Assembly (NCBI RefSeq): GCF_002847445.1
Contig: NZ_CP025430.1
Span: 1,612,001-1,676,000 of the forward strand
DNA length: 64,000 bases
Source: Paracoccus zhejiangensis
GTDB lineage: Bacteria; Pseudomonadota; Alphaproteobacteria; Rhodobacterales; Rhodobacteraceae
Direction of reading: 5' to 3'
Under the pieces are notes generated by a model. The model saw only the letters and a list, made by a program, of their open reading frames with translations. It did not search any database and had not been told where the DNA came from. Position 1 is the stretch's first letter. Every line of letters starts with the position of its first letter. Below, in pieces: positions 34,593 to 44,383 of this stretch. Made by a program: the position numbers and the translations under genes.

Positions 34593-36542
34593 TCAGGCCC
34601 GGCTGCTGCCCGAGGCGGGCTGGTCGTCGGGGGCAATCAGGGTCATCAGCTTGTGGCGCTCTTCCATCGCCGCGCGCTCGCCATCGGGCACGGCCGAGAG
34701 CGGCGGCAGGCCACCGGCCAGCGCGAACAGCATGATGTCGCGGGCCACCGGTGCGGCCACGGCCGAGCCGCCGCCGCCATGCTCCACCACCAGCGACACC
34801 GCGTAGCGCGGGTTGTCATAGGGGGCATAGCAGACGAACAGCGCGTGGTCGCGGCGATTCCAGGGCAATTGCTCGTTCTTGGTGACGCCACGGGCGCGCT
34901 CGGCGGTGGTAATGTTGCGGACCTGGCTGGTGCCGGTCTTGCCGGCCATGCGCCATTCCGGGGCGATGATGCGCGAGCGCTGCGCCGTGCCGCGATTGGA
35001 GTTCATCACCGCATCCATGCCCTTGCGCGCAAGATCCAGATGCGCCGGGTTCAGGCCCAGATCCTCGGCCTCGGTCATGGGCTGCGGCACGCCGTCGATG
35101 GCGCGGATCAGCCGCGGCTGGACATTGCGCCCGGTCGCCACGCGCGCCGCCATCACCGCCAGTTGCAGCGGCGAGGCCAGCACATAGCCCTGCCCGATCG
35201 AGGCGTTGAGGCTGTCGCCGATCCGCCATTCCTGGTCATAGCGGGCCTTCTTCCACTCGCGGTCAGGGGCGATGCCCTCGGCCACGGCGGACATCGGCAG
35301 GTCATGGCGCACACCGATCCCCAGCTTGCGGGCCATGGCGGCGATGCGGTCGATGCCGACGCGCTGCGCCAGCTCGTAATAGAACACGTCGCAGCTTTGC
35401 TCGAGGCTGGCGACAATGCCGACATGGCCATGTCCGCCGTTGCGCCAGCAGTGAAATTTCCGGGTGCCGAGTTCGGTATAGCCGGGGCAGTAATAGCCCG
35501 CGCCGCCATTGATCACGCCGGAATCGAGCCCGGCCAGCAGCGTGACCATCTTGAAAGTCGAGCCGGGGGGATAGACCCCCTGCACGGTCTTGTCGGCCAG
35601 CGGGCGGTGGTCGTGCTCCATCAGCGCCCGGTAGTCGGGGCCGGAAATGCCGCGCACGAAGAGGTTCGGATCGAAAACCGGCGAGGAGGAGATCGCCAGG
35701 ATATCGCCGGTCTGCACATCCATGACCACGGCCGCCGCGCTTTCCTGCCCCAGCCGCTGCGCCGCGTAATTCTGCAGCCTCGCATCGATGGTCAGCTGCA
35801 CCGTGGCGCCCTGCTGGCCCTCCTGCCGGCTCAGCTCGCGCATCTCGCGCCCGGCGCTGTTCACCTCGACCCGGCGGGCGCCGGCATGGCCGCGCAGCAC
35901 CTCTTCCAGCTTGGCCTCGATGCCGACCTTGCCCAGCTGGAACTCGGGCAGCATCAGCACCGGGTCGGGGTCCTCGATCTTCGACAGGTCGTAATCCGAG
36001 ACCGGGCCAACATAGCCCATCGCATGGGCCAGGTCGCCACCGCGCGGATAGACCCGCGACAGGCCGGCCTCCAGCGTCACGCCGGGCAGCGAGGGGGCAT
36101 TGACCGCGATCGAGGAGAACTGCTCCCAGTTCAGCCGGTCGGCCACGGCGATGGGGGTGATGGCGCTGCGCTTGCGGAACTCGGCCAGAAGCTCGTCCAT
36201 CCGCTCGGGCGTGATCGGGATCAGATGCGCCAGCCGGTCCAGCACGGTGCGGACATCGCCGCCGGCATCCTCGCGGGTCAGGGTGACGCGGTAATTCTGC
36301 TCGTTCCCGGCGACGATGATGCCATTGCGGTCATGAATCAGCCCGCGCGCCGGCGGGATCAGCCTGAGCTTGATCGAGTTGCCGTCGGAAAGCATCCGGT
36401 ATTCATCGGCATGGTCGAGCTGCATCGAGCGCATCTTCAGCCCCAGCGCCGAGACCACGCCCAGCTGGATGCCGCCCAGCATCAGCCCGCGCCGGCCGAT
36501 CAGGCGGGTGCTTTCCAGAATCTCGGCGGGCGATTTGCGCAT
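34593..36542 (-). CDS. mrdA: Penicillin-binding protein 2 (transpeptidase)
   Basis: A 649-residue class B PBP, the cross-linking partner of RodA. One membrane anchor is at about residues 18-35. Active-site motifs are S328-T-F-K331 (PPGSTFK), S383-C-D385 and K535-T-G-T (GKTGTS). The N-terminal pedestal includes PPARGLIHDRNGIIVAGNEQNYRV. The order mreBCD-mrdA-rodA is the canonical elongasome operon. Confidence 0.96.
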   Translation of the reverse strand: MRKSPAEILESTRLIGRRGLMLGGIQLGVVSALGLKMRSMQLDHADEYRMLSDGNSIKLRLIPPARGLIHDRNGIIVAGNEQNYRVTLTREDAGGDVRTVLDRLAHLIPITPERMDELLAEFRKRSAITPIAVADRLNWEQFSSIAVNAPSLPGVTLEAGLSRVYPRGGDLAHAMGYVGPVSDYDLSKIEDPDPVLMLPEFQLGKVGIEAKLEEVLRGHAGARRVEVNSAGREMRELSRQEGQQGATVQLTIDARLQNYAAQRLGQESAAAVVMDVQTGDILAISSSPVFDPNLFVRGISGPDYRALMEHDHRPLADKTVQGVYPPGSTFKMVTLLAGLDSGVINGGAGYYCPGYTELGTRKFHCWRNGGHGHVGIVASLEQSCDVFYYELAQRVGIDRIAAMARKLGIGVRHDLPMSAVAEGIAPDREWKKARYDQEWRIGDSLNASIGQGYVLASPLQLAVMAARVATGRNVQPRLIRAIDGVPQPMTEAEDLGLNPAHLDLARKGMDAVMNSNRGTAQRSRIIAPEWRMAGKTGTSQVRNITTAERARGVTKNEQLPWNRRDHALFVCYAPYDNPRYAVSLVVEHGGGGSAVAAPVARDIMLFALAGGLPPLSAVPDGERAAMEERHKLMTLIAPDDQPASGSSRA

Positions 36543-36560
36543 CCTGCGGCGTCCTGCTTC

Positions 36561-37097
36561 CTAGCGGTATCGGTTCATGTCGGCTTCCGCCGGGCTGACA
36601 CGGCGCAGTCCGAACAGCCACTGCGCCGTGACCACCACCAGCGGATAGGCGGCCAGCGTGGCGATGAATTGCAGGATCACCTGCCCCAGCGCCGGTACCG
36701 GCAGCAGGAACAGGATCTGCACGAAACGGTAGCCCAGCATCATCGCCCCGAGCAGCAGCCCGACGCGCAGCCATTCAACCATGAAAGGCTGGTCCCGCCA
36801 ACGGGCCTCGCGCAGACGTGCGGTCTCGGTCGCCACAAGCACGATGGCGGCGCCGAGGCCGATCGGGCGCATCAGCAGGATGTCCTCGACCAGGAACATC
36901 ACGGCAATGAGCAGCGCCGGCAGCCGGTCCGGTCGCCTGAGCACCCAGGCGAAGGTCAGGCACAACGCCAGATCGGGTCCGGGCCAGCCCATGAACCCGA
37001 GGTTCAATGGCAGGATGCGCAGGAACAGGATCGCCATGAAACACAGGACATAAAGCGCCGCGCCCCCCAGCACCTCGCGCAGCTGCGGGTCAACCAT
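36561..37097 (-). CDS. mreD: Rod shape-determining protein MreD
   Basis: A 178-residue membrane protein with about five to six segments, including ALYVLCFMAILFLRILPL and PDLALCLTFAWVLRRPDRLPALLIAVMFLVEDILLMRPIGLGAAIVL, the conserved MreD core. ATG 37097 overlaps the 3' end of mreC by eight bases. It connects the MreB cytoskeleton with the RodA-PBP2 synthase. Confidence 0.92.
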   Translation of the reverse strand: MVDPQLREVLGGAALYVLCFMAILFLRILPLNLGFMGWPGPDLALCLTFAWVLRRPDRLPALLIAVMFLVEDILLMRPIGLGAAIVLVATETARLREARWRDQPFMVEWLRVGLLLGAMMLGYRFVQILFLLPVPALGQVILQFIATLAAYPLVVVTAQWLFGLRRVSPAEADMNRYR

Positions 37098-38028
37098 CGC
37101 TGCCGGCCCCGATGCTGCCGACCGTGGCATCCTCGGCGGCTGGGTTCTCGGGCATCATCGGGCCGATGAAACCGGCATCGCCCGGCGGGATCAGCGCGCC
37201 CGCATCCTCCAGCAGTTCGGCCGGGTGCGAGCGCAGCACGCGCAGGAATTCCAGCCGGTCGTAATCGGCCGCCATGCGCAGGCGCAGGCGCCCGTCACTG
37301 GCCTGCACCACCTGCCCGACCAACAGCGCCGAGGGGAAGACCCCGCCATCACCCGAGGTCACCACCCGGTCACCGGGCCGCACGTTCTCGATCCCCTCGA
37401 GGAAATCCAGCACTGGCAGCGGCGTGTTGTCGCCGGTCAAGAGCGCCCGCCGGCCCGAGGGCTGGATCGTCACCGGCACCCGCGACGAGGGATCGGTCAG
37501 CAGCACCACCCGGCTGGTCTGGCGACCAACGCCCGAGATCCGCCCCACCAGCCCCAGCCCGTCCATCGTCGCCCAGCCATCGACGATGCCGTCGCGCTGG
37601 CCCACGTTGAGCAACACCGATTGCCGGAAGGCCGTGCCGCTGTCGGTCAGCACCATGCCCGAGACCGAGGTCAGAGCCGGGTCGATGCGGACATTGTTCT
37701 GCGCCAGAAGCTTGGCGTTTTCCTGCTCGAGCTGGACGGCGGCTTCCTTCCACGCGGACATTTTCTGCAGTTCGCGGCGAAGTTCCTGGTTCTGCTCGTA
37801 AAGACGGGCGTAGCTTTGAAAACCCGAGATCATCTCGGAGACCTGCGTCACCGGCACCAGCGCCCATTCGAAGCCGGGCACGAAGCGGTCGATCATCTGC
37901 GTGCGCATCCGCTCGGCCCGCGGGCTGTCGATGCGCCAGAACAGGAACAGCGCGATCAACACCAGCGCCAGCAGCGCGATCAGCACGCGCCGGACGGGTG
38001 TGGCGAAATCATATCCCTTGCGCGCCAT
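37090..38028 (-). CDS. mreC: Rod shape-determining protein MreC
   Basis: A 312-residue bitopic protein. An N-terminal anchor (VLIALLALVLIALFLFWRI) is followed by a periplasmic coiled coil (about residues 70-115, QNQELRRELQKM...LEQENAKLLAQN) and the beta-barrel pair with RDGIVDGWATMDGLGLVGRISGVG and GDRVVTSGDGGVFPSALLVGQV. The C-terminal 30 residues are alanine/proline-rich and not conserved. It forms filaments that activate PBP2. Confidence 0.94.
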   Translation of the reverse strand: MARKGYDFATPVRRVLIALLALVLIALFLFWRIDSPRAERMRTQMIDRFVPGFEWALVPVTQVSEMISGFQSYARLYEQNQELRRELQKMSAWKEAAVQLEQENAKLLAQNNVRIDPALTSVSGMVLTDSGTAFRQSVLLNVGQRDGIVDGWATMDGLGLVGRISGVGRQTSRVVLLTDPSSRVPVTIQPSGRRALLTGDNTPLPVLDFLEGIENVRPGDRVVTSGDGGVFPSALLVGQVVQASDGRLRLRMAADYDRLEFLRVLRSHPAELLEDAGALIPPGDAGFIGPMMPENPAAEDATVGSIGAGSDG

Positions 38029-38051
38029 TCAGCGCCTCCGCACGGGCTGGA

Positions 38052-39140
<1,089 letters not shown>

Positions 39141-39334
39141 TCAGGCCGGGGGAATCGGCCCCGGCTCACGACTGGCCTCATATAAAAGCACGGGACCCCG
39201 GGCGAAAGCCCTCATTCCGGACCGGGAGAACCCGACGTAGGATCACGACGGCACCCGGCGATCACATTGGCTTGTTGCAATCGGCGCGGTGCTTGGTGAA
39301 GCTGGTGGCCGATTTGGCATTGGCGGCTAGGACA

Positions 39335-40213
39335 GTGACAGCAAACCCGGTTTTCGTGATCTTCATCCGCTTTTCCTTCATCGGTCACAGTGACTGGATG
39401 CGCTGGCGCAAGAAGGGTCATGGCGGCACCGATGCCGAAACGGTGGCCGCGGCGCTCTATACCGAAGCGCGGATGGCGCGGCGTTTCTGGTCCTTCGAGC
39501 ACATCACCCTGCCCTCTCTCATGAACCAGACCGACAAGGAGTTCCTGTTTGTCCTGCTGACCTCGCCCGAGATGCCCCGGCACCATCAGGATCGGCTGGC
39601 GGCCCTGATCGCGCCGCTGCCCGGCGCCACGCTGCTGGTCTCGGACGCGCCTTCGGTCGAGGAGGCCCTGCTTGAGCCGCTGGATGCCTTCAACGCCACG
39701 ACCGATCACCTCGTACAGTTGCGGCTCGATGATGATGACGGGATCTCGGTGAACTTCATCGCCCGGCTGCGCGAGAATGCCCGCAAGATGGCCGGCTTCA
39801 AGACCTATGCCATCTCGCAATGCCGGGGCCTGACGCTGCACAACTGGGATGGCGCGCCGCGCGCGCTCAGGATGACGCATCTGCCCTTCGTCGGCATCGG
39901 CACGGCAGCGCGGATGCCGCGCGGGCTGTCGATCTTTCATTTCAGCCATGTCGGCCTGTCGCGCAACCTGCCCTCGCTGCAGGATCCGCGCGATGTGAAT
40001 TTCTTCCACCAACGCTGGACCGGCAGCGATACCGACAAGGGACCGGGCATCAACCGCAAGGCCGAACGCGAGGCGGGCGAGCAGGAGTTGCGCCGGGCCT
40101 TGCGCAAGGAATTCCCCTATCTCGCGCCGCTGAACCTGCTGGGGCCGGAAACACGCGGGGGCGCCGATCGGCCCCGCGATGGCGAGACCCGAACGGCGCC
40201 CCCGGCAGCCTGA
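39335..40213 (+). CDS. Putative rhamnosyltransferase-family glycosyltransferase
   Basis: About 292 residues, soluble GT-A-like fold. Characteristic parts are NPVFVIFIRFSFIGHSDWMRW, RRFWSFEHITLPSLMNQTDKEFLFVLLTSPEMP, and the acidic DLRLDDDDG-like LVQLRLDDDDGISVNF, a DxD-type nucleotide-sugar/metal site, as in the family annotated as putative rhamnosyl transferase. The start is uncertain: the GTG at 39335 (before MTANPVF) is favoured over TTG 39272 because the upstream residues are not conserved-looking. It is monocistronic and divergent from mreB. Sugar donor and acceptor unknown. Confidence 0.8.
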   Translation: MTANPVFVIFIRFSFIGHSDWMRWRKKGHGGTDAETVAAALYTEARMARRFWSFEHITLPSLMNQTDKEFLFVLLTSPEMPRHHQDRLAALIAPLPGATLLVSDAPSVEEALLEPLDAFNATTDHLVQLRLDDDDGISVNFIARLRENARKMAGFKTYAISQCRGLTLHNWDGAPRALRMTHLPFVGIGTAARMPRGLSIFHFSHVGLSRNLPSLQDPRDVNFFHQRWTGSDTDKGPGINRKAEREAGEQELRRALRKEFPYLAPLNLLGPETRGGADRPRDGETRTAPPAA

Positions 40214-40229
40214 CTGGTGGTCAGGCGGA

Positions 40230-41792
40230 TCAGTGCGAATACATGCTGATCTGCTTGGAATCGCCGTCCTTGCCCAGCTGCTCGCGCCGGACGATCAGGT
40301 GGTTCAGCGCGCCGACATAGGCCTTGACCGAGGCGAGGATCGTGTCGGTATCCGCCGCCTGCCCGTTCACGATGCGACCGTCCTCTTCCATGCGCACGGA
40401 AACCGTGGCTTGCGCATCGGTGCCCTCGGTCACGGCATGAACCTGGTAGAGCTGCAGCCGCGCCTGGTGCGGGAAGATCTGCTTCACCGCGTTGAAGCAG
40501 GCATCGACCGGGCCGTCGCCACTGGCATGGACGGTCTTTTCCTCGCCATCGACCAGCATGGTCAGATCGGCTGACTGCCCATCGCTGCCGCAGACCACGC
40601 GCAGATGCTTGACCTGCAGATGATCCTCGGCGGTATTGGCGGCGCTGTCCTGCATCAGCGCGACCAGATCCTCGTCGAAGACCTCTTTCTTGCGGTCGGC
40701 CAGCGATTTGAAGCGGACGAAGATGTCCTTCAGCTGGTTGTCGCCGACCTCATATCCCAGCTCGCTCAGCTTGGCGCGCAGCGCGGCCCGGCCGGAATGC
40801 TTGCCCATGGCGATATTGGCCTCGTTGAGACCGATATCGGCGGGCTTCATGATCTCGAAGGTCTCGACGTTCTTCAGCACGCCGTCCTGATGGATGCCCG
40901 ATTCATGCAGGAAGGCGTTCTTGCCGACGATGGCCTTGTTCGGCTGGACCACAAAGCCCGAGACCTGCGACACGCGCCGCGACAGGCCCATGATCTTCGT
41001 GGTGTCGATGCGGGTCGCATAGGGCATGATGTCATTCCTGACACGCATCGCCATGACGACCTCTTCCAGCGCGGTATTGCCGGCCCGCTCGCCCAGACCA
41101 TTGATGGTGCATTCGATCTGCCGCGCCCCGCCGGCCACGGCAGCCAGGCTGTTCGCCGTCGCCATACCCAGATCGTTGTGGCAATGGGTCGAGAAGATCA
41201 CCCCGTCCGCACCCGGCACCCGGTTCAGCAACATGCGGATCAGGTCAGCCGATTCCAGCGGCGCGGTATAGCCGACCGTATCAGGGATGTTGATCGTGGT
41301 GGCGCCGCATTTGATGGCGATCTCGACCACCCGGCACAGATAGTCATGTTCGGTCCGCGTGGCATCCATCGGCGACCATTGCACGTCCTCGCAGAGGTTG
41401 CGGGCATGGGTCACGGTCTGCTCGATGCGCTCGGCCATCTGGTCCATGTCCAGATTGGGAATGGCCCGGTGCAGCGGCGAGGTGCCGATGAAGGTGTGGA
41501 TACGCGGCTGGCGGGCGTGTTTCACCGCCTCCCAGCAGCGGTCGATATCGGGGATCTGCGCGCGGGCCAGCCCGCAGATCACGCTGTTCTGCGAGCGCTT
41601 GGCGATCTCGCTGACGGCAGCGAAATCGCCTTCCGAGGCGATGGGGAAACCGGCTTCGATGATGTCCACGCCCATCTCGTCCAGCATCGAGGCGATCTCG
41701 AGCTTCTCGGAATGAGACATGGTGGCGCCGGGCGACTGTTCGCCGTCGCGCAGGGTGGTGTCGAAGATACGGACGTAATCGGGATCGGTCAT
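40230..41792 (-). CDS. leuA: 2-isopropylmalate synthase
   Basis: First committed step of leucine synthesis: acetyl-CoA plus 2-ketoisovalerate. The 520-residue protein has the TIM-barrel motifs RIFDTTLRDGEQSPGATM, DIIEAGFPIAS and the metal HxH in FSTHCHNDLGMA, and the C-terminal LeuA allosteric domain (after about residue 390) that binds leucine. A leucine-rich leader peptide with competing hairpins lies upstream, so expression is probably controlled by attenuation as well as by feedback on the enzyme. Confidence 0.97.
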   Translation of the reverse strand: MTDPDYVRIFDTTLRDGEQSPGATMSHSEKLEIASMLDEMGVDIIEAGFPIASEGDFAAVSEIAKRSQNSVICGLARAQIPDIDRCWEAVKHARQPRIHTFIGTSPLHRAIPNLDMDQMAERIEQTVTHARNLCEDVQWSPMDATRTEHDYLCRVVEIAIKCGATTINIPDTVGYTAPLESADLIRMLLNRVPGADGVIFSTHCHNDLGMATANSLAAVAGGARQIECTINGLGERAGNTALEEVVMAMRVRNDIMPYATRIDTTKIMGLSRRVSQVSGFVVQPNKAIVGKNAFLHESGIHQDGVLKNVETFEIMKPADIGLNEANIAMGKHSGRAALRAKLSELGYEVGDNQLKDIFVRFKSLADRKKEVFDEDLVALMQDSAANTAEDHLQVKHLRVVCGSDGQSADLTMLVDGEEKTVHASGDGPVDACFNAVKQIFPHQARLQLYQVHAVTEGTDAQATVSVRMEEDGRIVNGQAADTDTILASVKAYVGALNHLIVRREQLGKDGDSKQISMYSH

Positions 41793-41816
41793 GGATGTGC
41801 TTCCTTCAGGCTGTCA

Positions 41817-41877
41817 GGGGTCGCCGGGCGCTGCGCTTGTCTGAGCGGCGGCCCGGCAGGACCCGCTCAGCGCAGCG
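41817..41877 (-). promoter_or_regulatory. Attenuator hairpins before leuA
   Basis: Two mutually exclusive pairings are visible. Arms 41851-41864 (GGGTCCTGCCGGGC on the minus strand) and 41817-41829 (GCCCGGCGACCCC) make a terminator-like stem. Arms 41869-41877 and 41829-41837 (CGCTGCGCT/AGCGCAGCG) pair instead when the leader end is free. The first arm of the second pairing overlaps the last leucine-rich codons and stop of the leader peptide, the classic attenuation layout. There is no long T run after the stem, so the effect could be on Rho-dependent termination or on the leuA ribosome-binding site. Confidence 0.6.
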
Positions 41878-41965
41878 TAAGAAGCAGCAGACCGCGGAGG
41901 TGCACGGCCAAAGGCGCGCTGTTTTGCGCGTGTTGGGCCGAGGCGATGTGTCGCGTCCGAGTCAT
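41867..41965 (-). CDS. leuA leader peptide
   Basis: A 32-residue open frame, ATG 41965 to TGA 41867, ending GLLLLTLR with the leucine codons CTG CTG CTT CTT ACG CTG just before the hairpin region. Five of the last seven residues are leucine. Ribosome stalling there when Leu-tRNA is scarce would favour the antiterminator pairing. Alphaproteobacterial leuA genes are known to carry such leaders; this one was found by reading the upstream region. Confidence 0.75.
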   Translation of the reverse strand: MTRTRHIASAQHAQNSAPLAVHLRGLLLLTLR

Positions 41966-42150
41966 GGCCAAGACTATGCCGCCAAGCTGCGGGGATGAAA
42001 AGAGTAAAAAATCTGTTAGTTTGGGTCAGATAGTTGCGCATATCGGCACGGTTTTGTTCACGTTCACAGACGCGTGATTTTTGTCTTGGCGCATGGGGAA
42101 ATGCCCTGCATACGCCGCCGATCAACATGCAATTCAAGGGAGGAAACTGC

Positions 42151-42585
42151 ATGGCTGAGAAGATTGTCGTCGGCTACGACGGCAGCGAAAGTTCGCATCG
42201 CGCGCTGACTTTCGCGGCTGATCGAGCCCGCGCCATCGGCGCAACTCTGGTGATCGCCCACGTGCTGGAATGGTCGCCCTATTCGTTCCTGACGCCCACC
42301 GAGCTGGAAGAGAGGCACAAGCGCCGCACCGACGAGCTTTCCCGGGCCGAGAACGCGCTGATCGCCCCGGTGGTCAAGGAGCTGGCCGGCAGCGGCCTCT
42401 CGATCGAGACCGAGCTGAAATACGGCCATATCGCCGAAACCCTGTGCAAGATCGCCAGCGAGCATCAGGCAGCGCAGGTGGTGATCGGCCGGACCGGCCA
42501 TTCCAACATGGCCTCGCGCCTGTTCGGATCGGTCGCCGGATCGCTGGCGCAGATCGCGCCCGCCCCCGTGACCATCGTACCGTGA
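42151..42585 (+). CDS. Universal stress protein, UspA family
   Basis: A 144-residue single Usp domain. It begins EKIVVGYDGSESSHRALTFA and has the ATP-binding loop VVIGRTGHSNMASRLFGSVAGSLAQIAPAPVTIV (GxxGxN/S...G(S/T)). AAGGGAGGAAACTGC precedes the ATG. It is followed 23 bp later by an AGCS symporter and may be translated from the same mRNA; Usp-transporter pairing is common in Rhodobacteraceae. Confidence 0.93.
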   Translation: MAEKIVVGYDGSESSHRALTFAADRARAIGATLVIAHVLEWSPYSFLTPTELEERHKRRTDELSRAENALIAPVVKELAGSGLSIETELKYGHIAETLCKIASEHQAAQVVIGRTGHSNMASRLFGSVAGSLAQIAPAPVTIVP

Positions 42586-42608
42586 CCAGCAGAGCGAAAG
42601 GACAGAGA

Positions 42609-44192
42609 ATGGCCAATCACTTTATCCGACAGACCGGCTTTGCCGGCGCCGCGCTGCTGGCGACCGCCCTTGCCACCGTCCCCGCCTTCGCCCAGGAGGC
42701 CGCCGCCGACGCTGCGGCCATGACCCTCGACGAGCGGGTGAACCACATCTTCGCCAATTCGACCGGCTGGTTCGTGAACCTGATCTTCTCGAACTTCCCG
42801 GGCACGACCTTCCCCTGGATCGTTGGGTGGCTGGTCGTTGCCGCGACCATCTTTACCGTCTATTTCGGCTTCATCCAGTTCCGCGCCTTCGGCCATGCCA
42901 TCGCGCTGGTGAAGGGTGACTATTCCGACCCCAACGACGCCGGCGAGGTCAGCCACTTCCAGGCGCTGGCAACGGCGCTGTCGGGAACGGTCGGCCTTGG
43001 CAATATCGCCGGCGTCGCCGTGGCCGTGGGCGTGGGTGGACCGGGCGCGACCTTCTGGATGATCCTCGCGGGTCTTCTGGGCATGGCGTCCAAGTTCACC
43101 GAATGCACCTTGGGCGTGAAATACCGCAACGAATATGCGGATGGCACCGTCTCGGGCGGTCCGATGTATTACATGACCAAGGGCTTTGCCGAGCGTGGCC
43201 TGCCCGGCGGCAAGATCCTTGCCGTGCTGTTCGCGATCTTCTGTATCCTCGGCTCGCTTGGCGGCGGGAACATGTTCCAGTCGAACCAGGCCCATGCCCA
43301 GCTGGTCAACGTCTTTGGCGAGTTTCCGGGCTGGATCACCGGCCTCGTCTTTGCCGGCGTGGTCTTTGCGGTCATCGTCGGCGGCATCAAGTCCATCGCC
43401 AATGTGACCGAGAAGATCGTGCCCTTCATGGGCGTCCTTTATGTCGGCACCGCGCTGATCATCATCTTCATGAACTATGACATGATCGGCACCGCCTTCC
43501 GGCAGATCTGGGTCGGCGCATTCACCTGGGACGGGGCAGTCGGCGGGGCCATCGGCGCGCTGATCCAGGGCTTCCGCCGCGCCGCCTTCTCGAACGAGGC
43601 CGGCGTCGGCTCGGCCGCCATCGCCCATTCGGCGGTGCGCACCAAGGAGCCTATCACCGAGGGCTTCGTCTCGCTTCTGGAACCCTTCATCGACACGGTG
43701 GTCATCTGCACCATGACGGCGCTGGTCATCATCATCACCGGCCAGCTGGTCTCTGACCCGGCGACCGGTCTCTTCGTGCTGAACGAGGCCGGCACCGCGA
43801 TCAAGACCGTGGATGGCAGCGGCGGCGTCGGCCTGACCTCGGCCGCGTTCAGCAGCGCCTTTGACTGGTTCCGCTATGTGCTGGCCATCGCGGTGATCAT
43901 GTTCGCCTTCTCGACCATGATCTCGTGGAGCTATTACGGGCTCAAAGCCTGGACCTTCCTCTTCGGCGAGGGCCGGACCAAGGAACTGGCCTACAAGATC
44001 ATGTTCTGCACCTTCGTGGTCATCGGTGCCGCCGCCAATCTCGGCCCGGTCATCGACTTCTCGGACGCGGCGATCTTTGCCATGGCGGTGGTGAACATCA
44101 TCGCGCTTTACCTGCTGATGCCGATCGTGAAGCGCGAGATGCACAGCTATCTCTCGCGGCTGAAGTCGGGCGAGATCAAGAAGTTCCAGTGA
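42609..44192 (+). CDS. Alanine/glycine:cation symporter (AGCS) family protein
   Basis: A 527-residue sodium-coupled amino-acid carrier with ten or eleven membrane segments. Family motifs are FQALATALSGTVGLGNIAGVAVAVGVGGPGATFWMI, GGPMYYMTKGF, and FRRAAFSNEAGVGSAAIAHSAVRTKEP. Odd feature: the N-terminus MANHFIRQTGFAGAALLATALATVPAFAQEAAADAAA reads like a signal peptide with an AFA cleavage site before the usual start, which most AGCS proteins lack. A strong terminator follows. Confidence 0.93.
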   Translation: MANHFIRQTGFAGAALLATALATVPAFAQEAAADAAAMTLDERVNHIFANSTGWFVNLIFSNFPGTTFPWIVGWLVVAATIFTVYFGFIQFRAFGHAIALVKGDYSDPNDAGEVSHFQALATALSGTVGLGNIAGVAVAVGVGGPGATFWMILAGLLGMASKFTECTLGVKYRNEYADGTVSGGPMYYMTKGFAERGLPGGKILAVLFAIFCILGSLGGGNMFQSNQAHAQLVNVFGEFPGWITGLVFAGVVFAVIVGGIKSIANVTEKIVPFMGVLYVGTALIIIFMNYDMIGTAFRQIWVGAFTWDGAVGGAIGALIQGFRRAAFSNEAGVGSAAIAHSAVRTKEPITEGFVSLLEPFIDTVVICTMTALVIIITGQLVSDPATGLFVLNEAGTAIKTVDGSGGVGLTSAAFSSAFDWFRYVLAIAVIMFAFSTMISWSYYGLKAWTFLFGEGRTKELAYKIMFCTFVVIGAAANLGPVIDFSDAAIFAMAVVNIIALYLLMPIVKREMHSYLSRLKSGEIKKFQ

Positions 44193-44234
44193 GGGTTTGA
44201 TCCGGCTTGAGGGCCGGGACGGACTGGAGAATGG

Positions 44235-44266
44235 ACCCGGCTGCCGCGAGGTGGCCGGGTTTTTTT
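44235..44266 (+). terminator. Rho-independent terminator of the usp-AGCS unit
   Basis: ACCCGGC (44235-44241) and GCCGGGT (44254-44260) flank a 12-base loop, followed by TTTTTT. It marks the left edge of the AT-rich segment holding the orphan gene. Confidence 0.85.
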
Positions 44267-44383
44267 GGGTTGGGGGCCTAAATTCGCCAACACCTTTTTT
44301 AGCAAATAATGCACCTCTGGCTAACCCTGAACTTCAAGACTTGAAAGTCGAATGGAATTTTCAATTTTCAACGGCCAACCTGA

